From Balanoglossus misakiensis (lineage: Eukaryota; Hemichordata): a stretch of 64,000 bases of DNA. Each line of letters opens with the position of its first letter. Position 1 is the first letter of the stretch. The stretch covers positions 11,098,001-11,162,000 of the forward strand of contig CM082576.2 in assembly GCA_040954595.2 (NCBI GenBank). The letters are read 5' to 3'. The position numbers and the translations under genes are program-made. Of the stretch, positions 36,842-56,300 are shown piece by piece. Below the pieces are notes generated by a model. The model was not told the origin of the DNA. It worked only from the letters and a program-made list of their open reading frames with translations, and did not search any database.

Positions 36842-39825
36842 CCGAATTACTTCAGACAACTCTTCCTGATGCTTAGTCCTCCTACTTTTATTTGCTGTTT
36901 TTTTTTGTAATGAATTATATTTTCAAATGAGTCTCAATCATCTCATATCTATTCCATATTCTTATGTATTACTCTTTTTTCTTGTGTCTTCAAACTTGTA
37001 TATCACGTTCTGAAATCATGTACTTCACATCTACTCCTCAATACTCATATATTAATCTGTGTGATAATTACTTTGTGTCTTTAACAACCATCCCATTGGC
37101 CACTAACTCGCTCTGTTCACAAAACTCGCTTACTCTGTGGCTGTGTTAACTATGTGTGACATAGTACGATGTGCTGTTTCTCTGTTTACAAACAGCGTGA
37201 AAACTCATTTTTGTTATGTGTGAAGCAGCAGCTAACCAACTGCAATTCCTCTTAAAAATCATGAAATTTAAATTTTGAACCATGGATGGTTCGGCTTGAG
37301 TTAAAAACAGAGGAATTCTTTCCCAATGCTTTCATAAGACACCATGTAGTGTTTCTGATAGGAATGGTTCAGAAATCAATTTTATGACAAGAGTTTTTTA
37401 AAGCTGTGTGTGTCGATATTAGGATCTCAATGTGAGATTATTCATCTGAAAGATTTTTAATGGGCTTGCCACCAAATCTTGTTTTTTTTACAAATATTTT
37501 TATACCAATCACGATGCAGAAGATTTTATTGCTGCCCAAAGTGCAATTGTTTTTCACCCTAATATTTTGGTGTGTTTAAAGCAACCACTCTTTATGATGG
37601 GGATTCCATTTTGGTTCAAGTGGAGGGGTGAAAGGGCTGGAAACTCAATCCTGGGGTGTGTAAAGGGTCTGCATCACAGAAAATGTGATGTTTTTTTTAT
37701 CAATTTCAATATATAAAGTACAGTAGGGTTTGTTGATAAAATCCTTTTATTTCTGTGTTTGTGCAAAAGGTTATTGTACTGTTTACCCCAGGATATTGCT
37801 GAATGTTAAATGTGTTTTGTTGTAAGTGTAGCGTACCAGACTGGCATGGTTCTTTACTGCACTGTGAGATCCTATCAGTGCAATTGTTTTGAAATATCTA
37901 TGAAGTTGGCGGACTGTGTATCAAGTGAAAGGGGATGGGTTGATTACTTCATACAGGGCTACTTGCCCAACAAACTACAATCATCTTACCCTGCATTCCC
38001 TTGCATCTTTGGTTTAATCCTCATTTTGAGTTTGGTAAAAGATTGATCCATGTGTATGAGACACAGGGGATAGAAACAGTATCTGGTGTGGGGATTTTGC
38101 GAACAATTTTCGTAAGTTGCAAATCAAATGTGGGGGCCAGCAAAGCAATCTTGGAAGAGCTTCCCAGGTGGACACAGACAAACTTATAGCTTCTTTCTAA
38201 AAAGTTAGTGCAATGAACCATGCCAGGAGTTTTTGAAAAAAAAATCTTGACAACTTGGCAACAAGGCTGACACAGATGGGTAATGGTTGTGGGAGAATAA
38301 ATGTTCTGGTTTGGGGACGTAGAAGGTAGTGAAATAATCACGAACTGTAAATTGAAGGTCAGATATTTTCCTAAATTGCACCAAAACGAAAGAATATTTT
38401 TCATGTCAGACTCTGAGCTGAAATTTGGAAGCTCAGTGGGATTATTTTTGTATTAACTACTTTTCGTAATATGAAGAGTTGAAGTTGACAGTGTGCAACA
38501 CGTTGAATGACTTCAGTTTAAGACTGTGTGCTGTTGAAAAGGAGATGGAGTTGTGTATGGTTTTTATGAAGATACGGACGTACTGCAGAGACACTAAAAG
38601 GGGGGCTTGCAGTGTGCAGACATGACTTGGCGTATGCTTATGGCAAAGTTCGTACGACCTCATCCAAGTTTGATCTGCGAGTGACATAAGATTTTTATGT
38701 GTTAATATAATTTATGTAACTCGGTCTTCATATCGTGTGATAATATTCACATGTGATGCTGCTCCAATCAACCACTTGTTGCTTGATTAGGATGTGAATT
38801 CTAGGTTTTCTGGAACATGTTAGTCAAAACTATATCAAAGCGACAAAACTGAATAGTAACCTTGTATTTGAAGAAATACTGTAACTCTAAAAGCAATCCA
38901 TAATGGATGCTGTAATGTCAGATATTATGAAAGTTTTTGTCTTTTTACTGAAGTGACTTCTTCATTAATTTTGTAAAAACATCACAACTGAGATAACTAT
39001 AATATACGTACGTATATACCTCCAGTTAGTTTTTTTTCCAGAGGAAAGTTTGAAATGACGTAATTGCCCAACTATGCAATTTTTTTACCATAAAGGTGAA
39101 GTTAGAAAGAACCTTTACAGAAAAAAAAACTCATCTATGCAACAAGCTTTGATTAAGAATTTTTGTTTGTTTTGTACGTTGGATATGACTGCTTCAGCTG
39201 ATAATCGTGACTTTGTATAGTTCATGTATGTCGTCTCAAGAAATCAGTAAGCTGTGAAGACATTATAAATTCCTGCACACGGCTGACGCAAGAGTGTGTG
39301 AACTCACTTCATTGACAGTCCAGGGCAGTTTTAGAATCACATTGAAGCTGCCACATGCTTGGCCAACATTGTTACTTATTAAACACACACACATTAAACC
39401 AGATTGTTAACATAGACCAACGACATAGCATTTCGGGGAGGACAGAAATACAGACTTTTAATAGAAAAATAAACAATCAGCTCTTTCCATATCAGTATTT
39501 TCTGTTTTATACCTGGGGATGTTGAATTTTTTTGCATATTTATATAGTGAAAGCAGAACTGTTTTAATCATGTTCACATACTAATATATATTTATATAAA
39601 CTCATTTTTTTCATTATTTTGTACAGATATATATTTTATAACCCATGTTATAAATACAAACATTGTAAAGTTTGCATTCTGTATACAGCTGACTTGGCTA
39701 ACTTAGTTGTCTCAGAAAATTTGTGCATAGATGATATACTGTAATTGTGCTTTGTAAATGTAACATTGATACAATCATGACTCTAGAGTATTCATAACAA
39801 TGAAATAAAATTGTACAATGTGTAC
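36842..39825 (+). other. Probable FRMD6 3' UTR
   Basis: About 3 kb of AT-rich, mostly stop-dense sequence between the FRMD6 stop codon and an AATAAA signal at 39804. No intervening gene was found. The exact end of the transcript is inferred, as earlier AATAAA-like sites exist (near 39465). Confidence 0.5.
39804..39809 (+). terminator. Poly(A) signal, probable FRMD6
   Basis: AATAAA within TGAAATAAAATTG, followed about 10 bases later by a TG-rich stretch, the usual downstream element. Confidence 0.45.
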
Positions 39826-40226
39826 TTGATAGCCAGTACAATATGTGTCTGTCATCTTCTGTTGTTGTTTTTTTGTTTACTTGTAAATCCATACCAACAC
39901 CTTACAGTACAATTAAGACAATTGCTATACACCAAAGCCAATTTGAAAGTATAATTGATAAGTTCTCTGACCAGTTTTATGGATTCTTGAACTATAATTG
40001 TCCACATCGAAGAAAAGAAATATTTTATTGCAACATATTCAGTATATATAATAATTATGCGTTTAGTTTGAGAACGTAAAACTTGGTTATGAGTTCATTA
40101 AAATATACACTTTCATTTAAAAATCATAAACAAGCAAGTTATTACAAGCAGTGGGCGTGTCCATGGCATGTGTCCGTTTCGTGGCATGTGAGCGCCCTCG
40201 CGCGACAAAGTTCCCTTGAAAGAGGC

Positions 40227-40242
40227 ACTTCCGGGGGCGGGG
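40227..40242 (+). promoter_or_regulatory. ETS site plus GC box, PREPL promoter
   Basis: ACTTCCGGGGGCGGGG combines an ETS-type core (TTCCGG) with an Sp1/KLF-type GC box. It lies about 75 bases upstream of the PREPL ATG in a local GC-rich patch. Confidence 0.5.
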
Positions 40243-40315
40243 TGCAGCACCCCAAGGCAGGAAAAGTTTTTGTGGGTGAGGGCTCTAGTTTTAGTAAGTC
40301 ACTCTTTTTATTTAC

Positions 40316-43300
40316 ATGGCTGCAGTTGTCCATATGCGAGTGAGCAATACTTTGAGACGTGTTTTACCAACTGTATTCCTGGTATCACCAAACAAGCGCA
40401 ACTTCGTCACGTGCGTCGTGTCAATGGCGTCTGCAGCAGACGGCGAACAGCAGACTACACGACCTGTTGGAGCAGCCGACAAAGATCCAAGAAACTCTTC
40501 GTCGCTTGTCTCCCCACCCTTGGCCAAAAGAAGGCAGTCATCTGTCAGGGTTCACGGAAGGGAAGTTTTAGATCATTATGCTTGGCTGCAAGACGTGAGA
40601 AACAAGGTAAACAACAAAAACTTGCCAGGCTAAACTGTAAACTGAATCAAGTTCATCCATTCAGTGGGAGATGATATATTGGCTCCATCCATCCAACCAT
40701 CATGTATATATCTGCTTGTCCAAAGGAAATTAGTATTATTTGTGATACCAGAAGAAGTGTGTTAGTCTTATTTCGTGAATATTTTTCCCGATTTTTGTTT
40801 AATTATGGGATGGGAAGGGACAGCAATTAGTGTTTCATATTAAAATCAATGAAACAAACAAAACAATGCTTATTGTGTCTGTGACAATGTTTGTACCAAG
40901 TCCTAATGTACATATGTAAATTCTGCATTTTTCACTGAGAGCTAGCAAGCTAAATACACATCTTTTCATCACCATATCCTATCCTACAACTTAATTACAA
41001 GTCTTTTTGTTTGTTTACCTTAACAGGAAGTACTACAATATCTAGGTCAAGAAAATCGGTAAGTATTGTGATAACACAAAAAAGGTTGTTGTCATCATAA
41101 AGTACAGTGATAGCCTCTATAAAACAAGTCCTGCTTTCACTGACTCGCTTAGCTGTATATAAAAAACCTACGAAATTCTGTAAACTTTACAGTACATTAA
41201 TTTTTCTGCAACAGGTACTTTCAGCATGTAATGAAAGAGACTGGACAACTTCAGCGCACGTTTGTACAGGAAATGGCATCTCTTGATAAACCCCCTGGGA
41301 AAGTGCCACAGGTATTATGATGGCTTTTTTCAGTATTTTGTATTTTGTATATCTACCGTTTCTTGTTCTTCACAGCATGTTGAAACATATACACATGTGA
41401 AAACAATTGTTCTCGTATGTGTGAGGTGCTTTGTTGATAAATGAATTTTGGTCTAGACTTTAATTCACTTGTTAACAATGAAAATAGTAATTGTTCATAC
41501 ATACACAGATTATGTTGCCAAGCGAATGCTCATACTGGATGTTTCAAAACCTGCCTGCTTAAAAAGTATTAGTTGCATCTCTGAGTTAGTATGGTTCCAA
41601 ACAGCAGCAGTTCAAACAAAGATGTGGGTCAAAATGTACCTGGTATTTGTTATATTAGGAATACTTGTTTAGGATGGTCTGATGGGGTCTTAGAAATATT
41701 CTTAGAGAGAACACTTCTGACATGTTTTCTCTCTTTCAAAATAAAGTATGACCTATATCACTCAGGCATCTTCTTCCTCTCACAAAAAGATCATAGATGG
41801 ATATGTGTACTATGATAAAATGGACACCAAATCATTGCCAATTCACTGCAGACACAAAGAAGGTATTGAGAGTTTTATCTTTTATTTTATAATTTTTTAA
41901 GGAATTTATTATTGTTTCTGTGTTTCTGAAGGGTAGGTCACATTAAGCTATACTGATCAAGCCATAGCATAATCCATATAACAATTGGGTTCATGGATAT
42001 TACACCTCAGAACTAAATTCTTGAAAATAAAATAATAAATCATTATGTCATTACTCAAATCTAGGATGCCCAGAAGATGAGGAAGTGGTCGTTGATTTGA
42101 ACGTTGTAGCTGCAGCCTACGGTCAGCCGTACGTCAACATAACAACTCTGAAGATATCTCCCAATCAAGAACTGGTAGCCTTTGTCATAGAAACGCCGGA
42201 TAGCGACATCTATGATGCCCAAATATGGAAGATAGGAAAACCGTCCCCGTCTGCGACGTCCCTTCATCATCACCACACCCACAGTGGCACCTGCTCTCAT
42301 GGTAGCCATGGACACGAGAAGGCCGAAGATGAACAAACGTGTGAAGAATTGAGATCGGTTGATGAAGAAGGAGACTTCTGCAAACAGTTGGAAGTCATTC
42401 ATAATGTCTTCAGTGTGGGTGGGTATGGGATATTTAAGGCATTTTTTTTCAAAATCTAAAGACTTAATATTTCCATGCGCTTGTCATGTTTGAACAGTTT
42501 CAATTTGGGAATCCATTGACACCATTCTTTTATATACTGTTTAGGACATAACAACTTGACATTTGTTTAAAAAAGGTGATATACCTGATCAGTCTCAGCC
42601 TGCCCTCTAACACACTAACATGATTTTTTCAAATTGCATGATTTTTACACATATCTGCATGTGCATCCATCATATGTCAAACATGCAATGTGAAAAATGT
42701 TCATAAAATGCATCACACCGCAAACATACAAAAAATATATGCAAACCAAGAGGGGACAGATGTTAGTATACAAACATGACAAGTTGTGGCTTTATTGATG
42801 ACAGAGTGGCTAGCAGAAGACGTATTGATGTATACATCAGCCAGTAAATATGTTGCAAATCAAGTATGGTTACACACGGTAGGGACCAGAACATCTGAAG
42901 ATAAGTTGATCTACAAGGAGCAAAATGAGAGGTAAATACTCAGTATTAGTCCAATACCGCATGATAATTTCATATAATATACTTATTAATTAATTATTGA
43001 CAGTTCCCATGACATGATGAATTTTTTTTTTCAATGTTGACAATATTTCCATTGTCATACTGTTTTTAAGCTGTTGTCAATGTTGTTACATCTTTCATAG
43101 ATACTTTGTTGATATCAGCCTCACTAAGGATAAGAAATACATTACAATAAACAGCAGTACCAAGACTTCTTCAGAAGTTCGTCTGTTTGACTGTGATCCT
43201 CCCGACTCCCCTGTTGTGTTGGTACAGCCAAGAGTGGATGGAATGGAATATTTCATCGAACACAGCAATGGCACGTTCTACATCCTTACAAACAAAGACA

Positions 43301-46300
43301 GGGCATTAGATTACAAGGTAGGTGAAATGCATATCTGTGTGGAGGAGTTTTCAGACAGCTCAAACAGACATGATAGTTTATCATATGAAAGCAAAATCTT
43401 AGACATGTTGGGTACAGAGGAAAATACATTACTGTTAGTTCTTCTAAAAGCAACATTATGATGCAATCGTGTATGTTTTTTCATTACAGCTGATGAAGGT
43501 TAGCAGTGCTGGGGATCTCTCAATGGACCACTGGCAGGACGTCTATGTACCAGAAGCCAGTACAAAGATAACTGACATGGATGTCTTTGATTCACACTGC
43601 GTCCTGTCAGTCAAGGTCAACTCTGTCCCGGCCCTGACAGTCATACCACTGCAATGCCCATCTCAGTTGACTACATTACAGGTATGCTGTCATCAGTACC
43701 ATCAACCACCAATGAAACACTGAACAACGATTTGTTGAGTACATAATAGACACTTGACAGGTGCCTTTTTAGACTTTGTTTTACAAAACGGTGCAGTTAA
43801 CTTTGGAGCTTATCAGCTATGGAGCTTGTGCTTTTTGCTGCTCGACTGTAACAGGTATACAACACTGAATTTTTACCTATATGTCAGTTGTCACTTACCT
43901 TTGAAGTGGTTGCGATACAACAATGAATAGGCAATTTGAAATTGTTACTCAATTATATATGTATGTGGTCATCCTGTCATATGTCCAACTTTCTCTCCTG
44001 TTTATTTTATCTTATGGTTAACTTCTGTGTATTTGAATTCAGTTGCCAGGTAACATCAGCAGTATCCGCCCGGAAGATAGCCCCAACTTCAACTCCACCC
44101 GCTACCAACTGAGTGTGTCCTCTCCATGCATGCCGCCCACTGACTACCAGCTGGATCTGCAAGTCTCTCAACTCACTCCTGTGCAAGGCCATGCCAGTAA
44201 CCTTGACAACAGCAACTACACATGCGAAAGGCATTTTGCCACCAGCAAGGTGAGATTTGTGTATTTGATGTCAAAGGTCATTTGGGGAGCCTGAAGTCAT
44301 TGCTTGCAGTTTCAAGCTTGTGAGGATTTTGATATTTGTAGAGCAAAGGCATATTTGATTTTAATTTCTCTATTAAAGAAATACAACGGAAACTCTGTTC
44401 ATGATTCATAGCATTTAGCCAGAAGAGCATTGTAGTGTGTAATTTCTGAGATCCATCTCCACTGATCTGGAGTAGGGGGGGGGGGACAAATCCTTCCCCT
44501 TTCTCCACAAGACTGCACCATCTGTTTATTTATTTGCTCCCAGTATGTTTGTTTTATCAGGTCGGCAATTAAATGTTTATGTGTTTTGAAATTACCTGAT
44601 CCACTCAAATGTGCTTGTCATCTGATCCCCAAATACCCAGAAGAGCGGATTAAACAAACCCTGGCTTGATGGTGGCTGCCTAGTTACATGTACATGTTGG
44701 TGCAGAAGGCAATCATGTCCTTTGAACAAACCAATAAATCCAATTTCATTCCCAAACAAACACAAAACACTGAAAACATAAAACTTGCAGTCTATCCATG
44801 ACTCACAGTTGTCTGCGGTTTTTTGAGTGTGTCATCCTAACCACAACCGGTTAATTTCATGTGTTTTCGGCTCTCTTTATATAGTGATGTTTACTGTCTC
44901 CCTGTAGCAAATAAAATGTTAAAGGTTTGTTTGGACCTTGAGAATCGGTTTTATGGTTTTCTCTCCCTCTCTCTGTAGGATGGCACTCGGGTTCCCATGA
45001 CCTTGTTTCACAGAGCTGACCTGAAGTTGGACGGCTCTAATCCCCTGCTTGTCTACGGCTATGGCGCGTATGGAGATGAACTTGAAGTTGGGTTTAAACC
45101 AGAGAGACTGATGTTGCTCAACAGAGGCTGGGTGCTGGCATTTGCGCATGTCAGGTTAGATTCTGAATAGATTGGTCATGTGTGTATGTATCTGTCTGTC
45201 AGACTTTTTTGTCCAAAGACCATTCATTTTCGCGGCATTTCATCCTTGCACATCTTATTTTCCTTTACACCAGTCCTTGCATGCAAACAAACCAACAAAT
45301 ACAATGGAAAATAGCAAGATACCATGATATAATGGGTTCAAATTTCTGTTGCTACAATGGAATATTCATGTAATATTAATGAAACGTCTATGGTGCTTAC
45401 AGTAAGATTGGTAGCTTAGCAGATATTCTAGCCTAAGACTAGTGAGACATAACAAGCTGAAAAAAATGACTTCTCTAATCTATAATTTGTAGAGGTGGAA
45501 GTGAGCTTGGTAGGCATTGGTATTACAAAGCAAGACAAAGCAACAAACACCGCAGTTTTGAGGTAAGATTTATTCGGCATTGCCACAATTTTCCTGTTCT
45601 TGAATGGACATGTTTTTCATGAAAACTGATTGTGTTTCTTAAATTATAGGATTTTGAAGCTTGTCTGGAACACCTGCATGAACTTGGCTACTCACAGAGC
45701 AAAATGACTGCTGCCTGCGGTGCAAGTGCTGGAGGTCTGCTGGTAGCCGGTGTGTGTAACCGATCTCCACATCTGTTGAAGACTGCCATACTTAAGGTGG
45801 GTTTCCTCTTGGGTTTGTGAAAGTCAAACAGCCAAGACAAAACCAGGTTTTAACAGTCACAAATACATGTATACAGTTTGAATGAATAGTTTGAACAGAA
45901 GCCCTTGTTTCACAGTTATCTCCACAGGATTTAAGGAGGTGTGAACGACTTGATACCTTCATTAAGATAAGTTGTCACCTTCAAAAGTTGACTGAGTTGG
46001 CTTTGGGGCACACACCCACCTAACAGCTGATTGTATCCAACATTCAGGTTCCTTTTGTGGATGTGTTGAACACCATGTTACAGCCCTCACTGCCATTGAC
46101 CTTACAAGACTACGAAGAATGGGGTAATCCTGAGGAGGACGAGGGTATATTCACCGCTATTCAAAGTTACTGTCCCTATCAAAATATCAACAATCAGGTA
46201 AATTCATTGCACTTGCTATTTGAAATACATGTACATCAACTTGTATTTTAGAATTTGTTAAATGTTCAGCTTCTCTTTTTCTGTGCCACTTCATTGAATA

Positions 46301-47514
46301 TGCCAGGAATCTGCCAACATACTTTTTCTGTGATTTTGGCGGAAGTAACATACAAGTACTTGGTTAATATGACACCAGATCTTCATGTATCGATTCTGAA
46401 TCTACAAGCGTGATTGTTCCTACCTTGTTGATTCAAGTCACTGGACATTGTCTTTTTTTCAAGTCGTGAGCAACAAACAGCATTGTGCACCGTGCACCAG
46501 AGAGGCCTGGCTGCGGTCACGTCACACAATCAGTACATGCTACACCCGGGGCTTTTGTTGGCTGTTTGTCATCAGCCGAGGGCCATTCACTCAGGTACTG
46601 GGGACACGGCGATTGATGTTGCCATGTCGGATATCGTTGCAGGATGTTTTCCCCTATGCCCACTTTAGTACCAACCCATGCGTGTCGGGGACAGGAGACC
46701 CATTGATTCACATTTGGTTAATATATTGTGTTCACTTTTTTTGGTGGGGGTTTGTTTTTTCGTACCCTAGATCTATCCGTCTACGCTTGTCACCGCCAGT
46801 ATGAATGACATCCGAGTGCCTTTCTGGACACCGCTGAAGTACGTAGCAAAGAGGCGGCATTTCGCCGCCGAGACCGAAGGGGACCAAGGCCAATTAGTTC
46901 TGCAGTTTGACGGCACTGGCGGTCATTTTGATGACGATTCGTATGAACAGGTACGTCTCCACACCTGGCCAGTGTTTATTCATTTTTTTGTGAAAACAAG
47001 TTCAAATGATGTGCAACGAATGAATTGAACGTACCAGAATGATTGGTGGCTTGCCAGGTGTCCTCTGTGCTCAGTTATTTTTATGCACAAACCTTCATGT
47101 CTTGCACTGCCACTCTCTATCATAATTATTCTTATAAGATTCACTCAGGGATATTTTGGGAACATGTGTGTATATAGAATGCCATACATTGCATTGCCCC
47201 GAGCTCAGTTCTAGTCCAGTACCCATGCTTGCTCCAGGCAAACTGTCAACAACTCCAGAGGCAAGCATACACATCAAATAATCAAGTGCTGTCTATCCAG
47301 CATGTATCTCCAACGCCAAGAGTTGACTTTTTCACTCTAAAAACACAGTAGGCTACCTCAGAGAACAAAGAGTTGCTGATCACCTCTGGCACATTATCAT
47401 TGTGTACATGTATGGTTTACATTGAATTTGATTAGTTTCATTTTTTTCTTTCTTTCGCAGACTGCATTGGAGTGTGTGTTCCTGCACAAAACATTGGGAA
47501 TACCTTTGCATTAG
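40316..47514 (+). CDS. PREPL: Prolyl endopeptidase-like serine hydrolase (PREPL family)
   Basis: S9A prolyl-oligopeptidase-fold enzyme. Human PREPL acts mainly as a (thio)esterase, with cytosolic and mitochondrial forms. Exons: 40316-40606, 41027-41058, 41215-41311, 41766-41862, 42065-42418, 42805-42931, 43101-43317, 43490-43681, 44043-44249, 44979-45154, 45493-45562, 45650-45796, 46048-46197, 46771-46950, 47461-47514. Phases fit: 2391 nt, 796 residues. The N-terminus (MAAVVHMRVSNTLRRVLP) is Arg-rich and lacks acids, like a mitochondrial presequence. The propeller region contains YFVDISLTKDKKYITIN and YFIEHSNGTFYILTN, close to human PREPL. The hydrolase domain has LLVYGYGAYG and HVRGGSELG. 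The triad is Ser646 in CGASAGG, Asp732 in SMNDIRV and His771 in GTGGH. A His-rich insert spans residues 240-256. The exon 5 donor after 42418 was chosen because it restores a Glu before WLAED. An oligopeptidase-B-like paralogue is the main alternative. Confidence 0.9.
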
Positions 47515-47615
47515 GTGCATATGATTTTTAGATGTTCAATCATGAAGTTAAAATTTTATCTCTTGTGGGTGGCCTTTCTTATATTTCGGGGACTGGAATA
47601 TCAAGAGACCAACAA

Positions 47616-47621
47616 AATAAA
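47616..47621 (+). terminator. PREPL poly(A) signal
   Basis: AATAAA about 100 bases after the PREPL stop codon and 29 bases before the POLR2G signal on the other strand. Confidence 0.65.
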
Positions 47622-47650
47622 ATACAATATTTATAGTAAAACAGCTTGAC

Positions 47651-47656
47651 TTTATT
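47651..47656 (-). terminator. POLR2G poly(A) signal
   Basis: Minus-strand AATAAA (plus TTTATT) about 115 bases beyond the POLR2G stop codon. The convergent transcripts must end within or just into each other's 3' UTR. Confidence 0.65.
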
Positions 47657-47770
47657 TGTTACAATAACCCCAGTTTAAGTCACAATAAATTTAGGAAGTT
47701 AAAAATTTTAAAAAGTCTGAAAAGTGTATAAAGAAAACAAAATCCAATGGCAGAGGGATGATATCCATAT

Positions 47771-53010
<5,240 letters not shown>

Positions 53011-53364
53011 AGCGTTTTTCTTCCTCTTCTGCGTTAGAAACAAAACAAGCTGACAGACCGATTTTCATTCACTGCTTCGTAAAGTGCGCCCTCTTACAGG
53101 GGTCACCGTATATGCATGTCAAGTATTTTTGCAAGATCATGGCTAAATATGAGAATATATTTGGTCTAACAAGAGCTGACATTGTACTACGAGTTTTTGT
53201 GTTTTCATAAAACATATATTTTCACCATTTATAGGCACTACTGGCCCATTTGAAGCTGATTGCAATCGGCCGGAACCACAAGTGAATTGTGGGTAGGTCA
53301 CCTGAAAGTTGCACATGTGTAGCCGGGGGTTGATCGTAGGTTGATCTCCGAATCAGAAAAAAAC
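53011..53364. promoter_or_regulatory. Divergent POLR2G/MRPL4 promoter region
   Basis: Only 354 bases separate the two start codons, which face apart, so both promoters must lie here. A CCGGAA ETS-type core is at 53270-53275. No TATA box stands out. This is the usual arrangement for paired housekeeping genes. Confidence 0.65.
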
Positions 53365-56300
53365 ATGTTCCTTTCCAAATCATTTAGAAGTTTGAGTGCA
53401 AAGACGACATGCCTGACCAGATTTACGGCATGTTGCCAACAATTTCAAAAGACGGTAAGCAAACCTCCTACTAAAACGCACCAGTCTAATTCTAGACATG
53501 GGTGCACTGATTGATTTCAATACAATCATGATGGTGATGGTGATGATGATGATGGTGATGATGGTGGTGGTGGTGCTGATGATGATGATGATGATGATGA
53601 TTGCAGCTGCGGCGGCGGAGGATGAATCGGTGGTGATGGCATTCAGAGTATTCACATTTTAATGGTATTAGTTATGAAAATTTTATTTGCATTGTGATAG
53701 CTCACTGGTATGCTGGTGATTTTTTGGTTGTATCATTAAGGGACTTGCTTGAATTGTTTGTTAGAAACGTAAATATGCTTATTTTTTGTATACTTTCAGG
53801 GACTTTCAACAACAGCATATAATCTCAACAAAGAGGAGACACCAGATGTAGGAACAATAAACACAGTTGATACAATACAAAGAGGTTTGTCACAATTCTG
53901 AAGTTAGTCTCTGATTTGTTTTCAGGTTCAGTTTCGTGTTGGAAAATAGTTATGCAGTATACAGCTAATTTTGTATTATTTTTCATGTAGTTTAAAAAGC
54001 TCTATTTAACATGACAATATTTTCATTTCTAGCATTTATTTTACAGTATGTCAGCATATAAGCATCGACATGGCATTTTTCTCACAAGAAGAATTTAGTT
54101 TTCTCAAGAGGGTAATATTTTCACCTGTAGAATATTGAACTGAAATGAATTACAGCACTTGGATGTTGGCATAATCAGCTTTCAGTGTGTCATGTTGAAT
54201 TGTTCTCTTACAGACTTTGTCTCAGCACAGAGGCGACATCATCTGCCACTGATAACCTCGCGACCCCTGAAACGGTTGCCTTTTCACATGGAAGCTAAAC
54301 AGGCATGGTTGGAATCTCTGAGTAACATCGAGGATGTCAAACTTGGTCTGCTGGATCTCCACCCCGATGTGTTTGCTACGTATCCAAGGTAACACTTGCA
54401 CACACACCTGAAGTGCTCTACAAATTGACACTCAAGCAATGTTTTGAAGTATTCAATTCAAAGTGAGACTATATATGAAAGATTATATTCATCTGTGCCA
54501 TTGACAATCCCAAGTGACGTCTGTTATCACAGGTCACACTCATTCTATGACAGTGTTTGTAAAAAATGAATTTATATGTTTGAAGAGTTGACAAAATAAA
54601 GCCACTCAATTGTTTCTAGAATTGATATCCTTCACCAGTGTGTGCTGTGGCAGAAGATGTACAAAAAAGTTGTAAGTATTTATTATTTTCCTCTGTGTAT
54701 ATGGTGCAGACTATCCTGCATGTAATAATATGTAATGTTTAACAGTTCAACCGTAAACACATCATACTTGTCACTCAGTTTCTGTCTGTGGTGGACTAGC
54801 TGGAGGAGAGTTTGACGTTTGACATATTTGGAATGTGCAATCAAACTGCAAAAATCTTTCATGTGGTATATGTACTTTTTATTAAACAACCTGTGGGTGT
54901 TGTACCCCAGTTGGTCTCATTTTATCATGGGATACATTTCACAGTTAAAAGGGAAATGACACATTATCTGATCACATTTGTTATTACCGTGGTAACAGAA
55001 CTTAGAGCACGTGAAATCAAGAGCCGAGAAGAGAGGAGGAGGCAGGAAACCATGGCCACAGAAAGGCACAGGGAGGGCAAGACACGGCAGTATCAGGTCA
55101 CCGCTGTGGAAAGGAGGTATAGTTTGTGTCTTGTTCTGGTGCTGGCAAAAATGCGATTGAAATGTGCATGGTCTGTTCACATTTGAAGTGATAACAAATA
55201 GCCAGAATGGATTTGTAAGCAATTTATAGCAAGAACACTGGAAGGTTTAGCCCTCCACTTTCTGGATGGAGTGTCAGTTTCAAGAAATACAGTTTATCCA
55301 AGTTGTCAAAGACATACAATTTGGAGTTGGGGGATACTGCAGTACTGGCAATGTGTGGTAGAATGTATTTTCTAAAGAATTATGACTGGTGAAAAATGTA
55401 TTTTATTGTGCAGGGGGTTCAGCAAAGGGACCCAGGGGACCGAAGACTTACTGGTACGTTCTACCAATCAGAATCCGTGAGAGAGGTCTCAGGGTGGCAC
55501 TGACAGTCAAGTACTCGCAGGATAGTTTACATGTCGTGGATTCATTAGACGTACCTACCCCAGAACCAGAGGTGAGACTCTGATGATTTATCACCTTTTA
55601 GACTTCAATGTTGAACGTAGATGTGTCTGGCTGTTTCACACTGTCCTGTTGACCTTTGCTTCCATTTGAGAAAATACTTGACTGCATGTATCACATAGCG
55701 ATTTTGAATGCAAATGGAGCCTGAGATTAAATGCCAAATATTTTCAGTAATATAAAGCTTGCTGAAATTTTCAGGCAAAATATTGTTTTCATACAAAAAT
55801 GTCATGCTTCCACTTCTAGTTATGATTGTGAATTTGTCATAAAGATTCATTTCTATAGGAAAAGGTGGAGTAGTATGAAGGCATTAGCTTGTGTTTTTTC
55901 CAATGTTAGCTTTATTGCTCATTTATGTAAAATGATGCAAGTAATGATAATGGATGCAGATAAAATGAGCAAGAATAGTGTGTCAACCAAGCAAGAACTA
56001 TTGCTTTGTTAATTTAGCTCTTGTCAACGTAATGTGAGCCAAGTCAAGTGCTTGTCTTTGGGTTTTACATATCTAATATCTGGCTTCTGTATCACAGTAT
56101 CTTGAAGATTTGGCAGTGGAAAGATATTGGGGACAAACTGTGCTATTTGTAGATCAGTAAGTATGAATGTTAAAAAGTAGATGATTTTGATCAGTAATCT
56201 TCGACCACAATTCGTGATACTGCTGATAACCTGGAAGGGAAGTTTCCCGTATCAAGTGCAATTCTCATCTCAAAGTGAGTGGTAAATCGAGCAAAAATTG

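Noticed and set aside
54812-55186. 124-codon ORF over the MRPL4 fifth exon
   Set aside because: Wrong frame: the exon read one frame over gives the conserved [12 protein letters not shown] block and fits the flanking intron phases.
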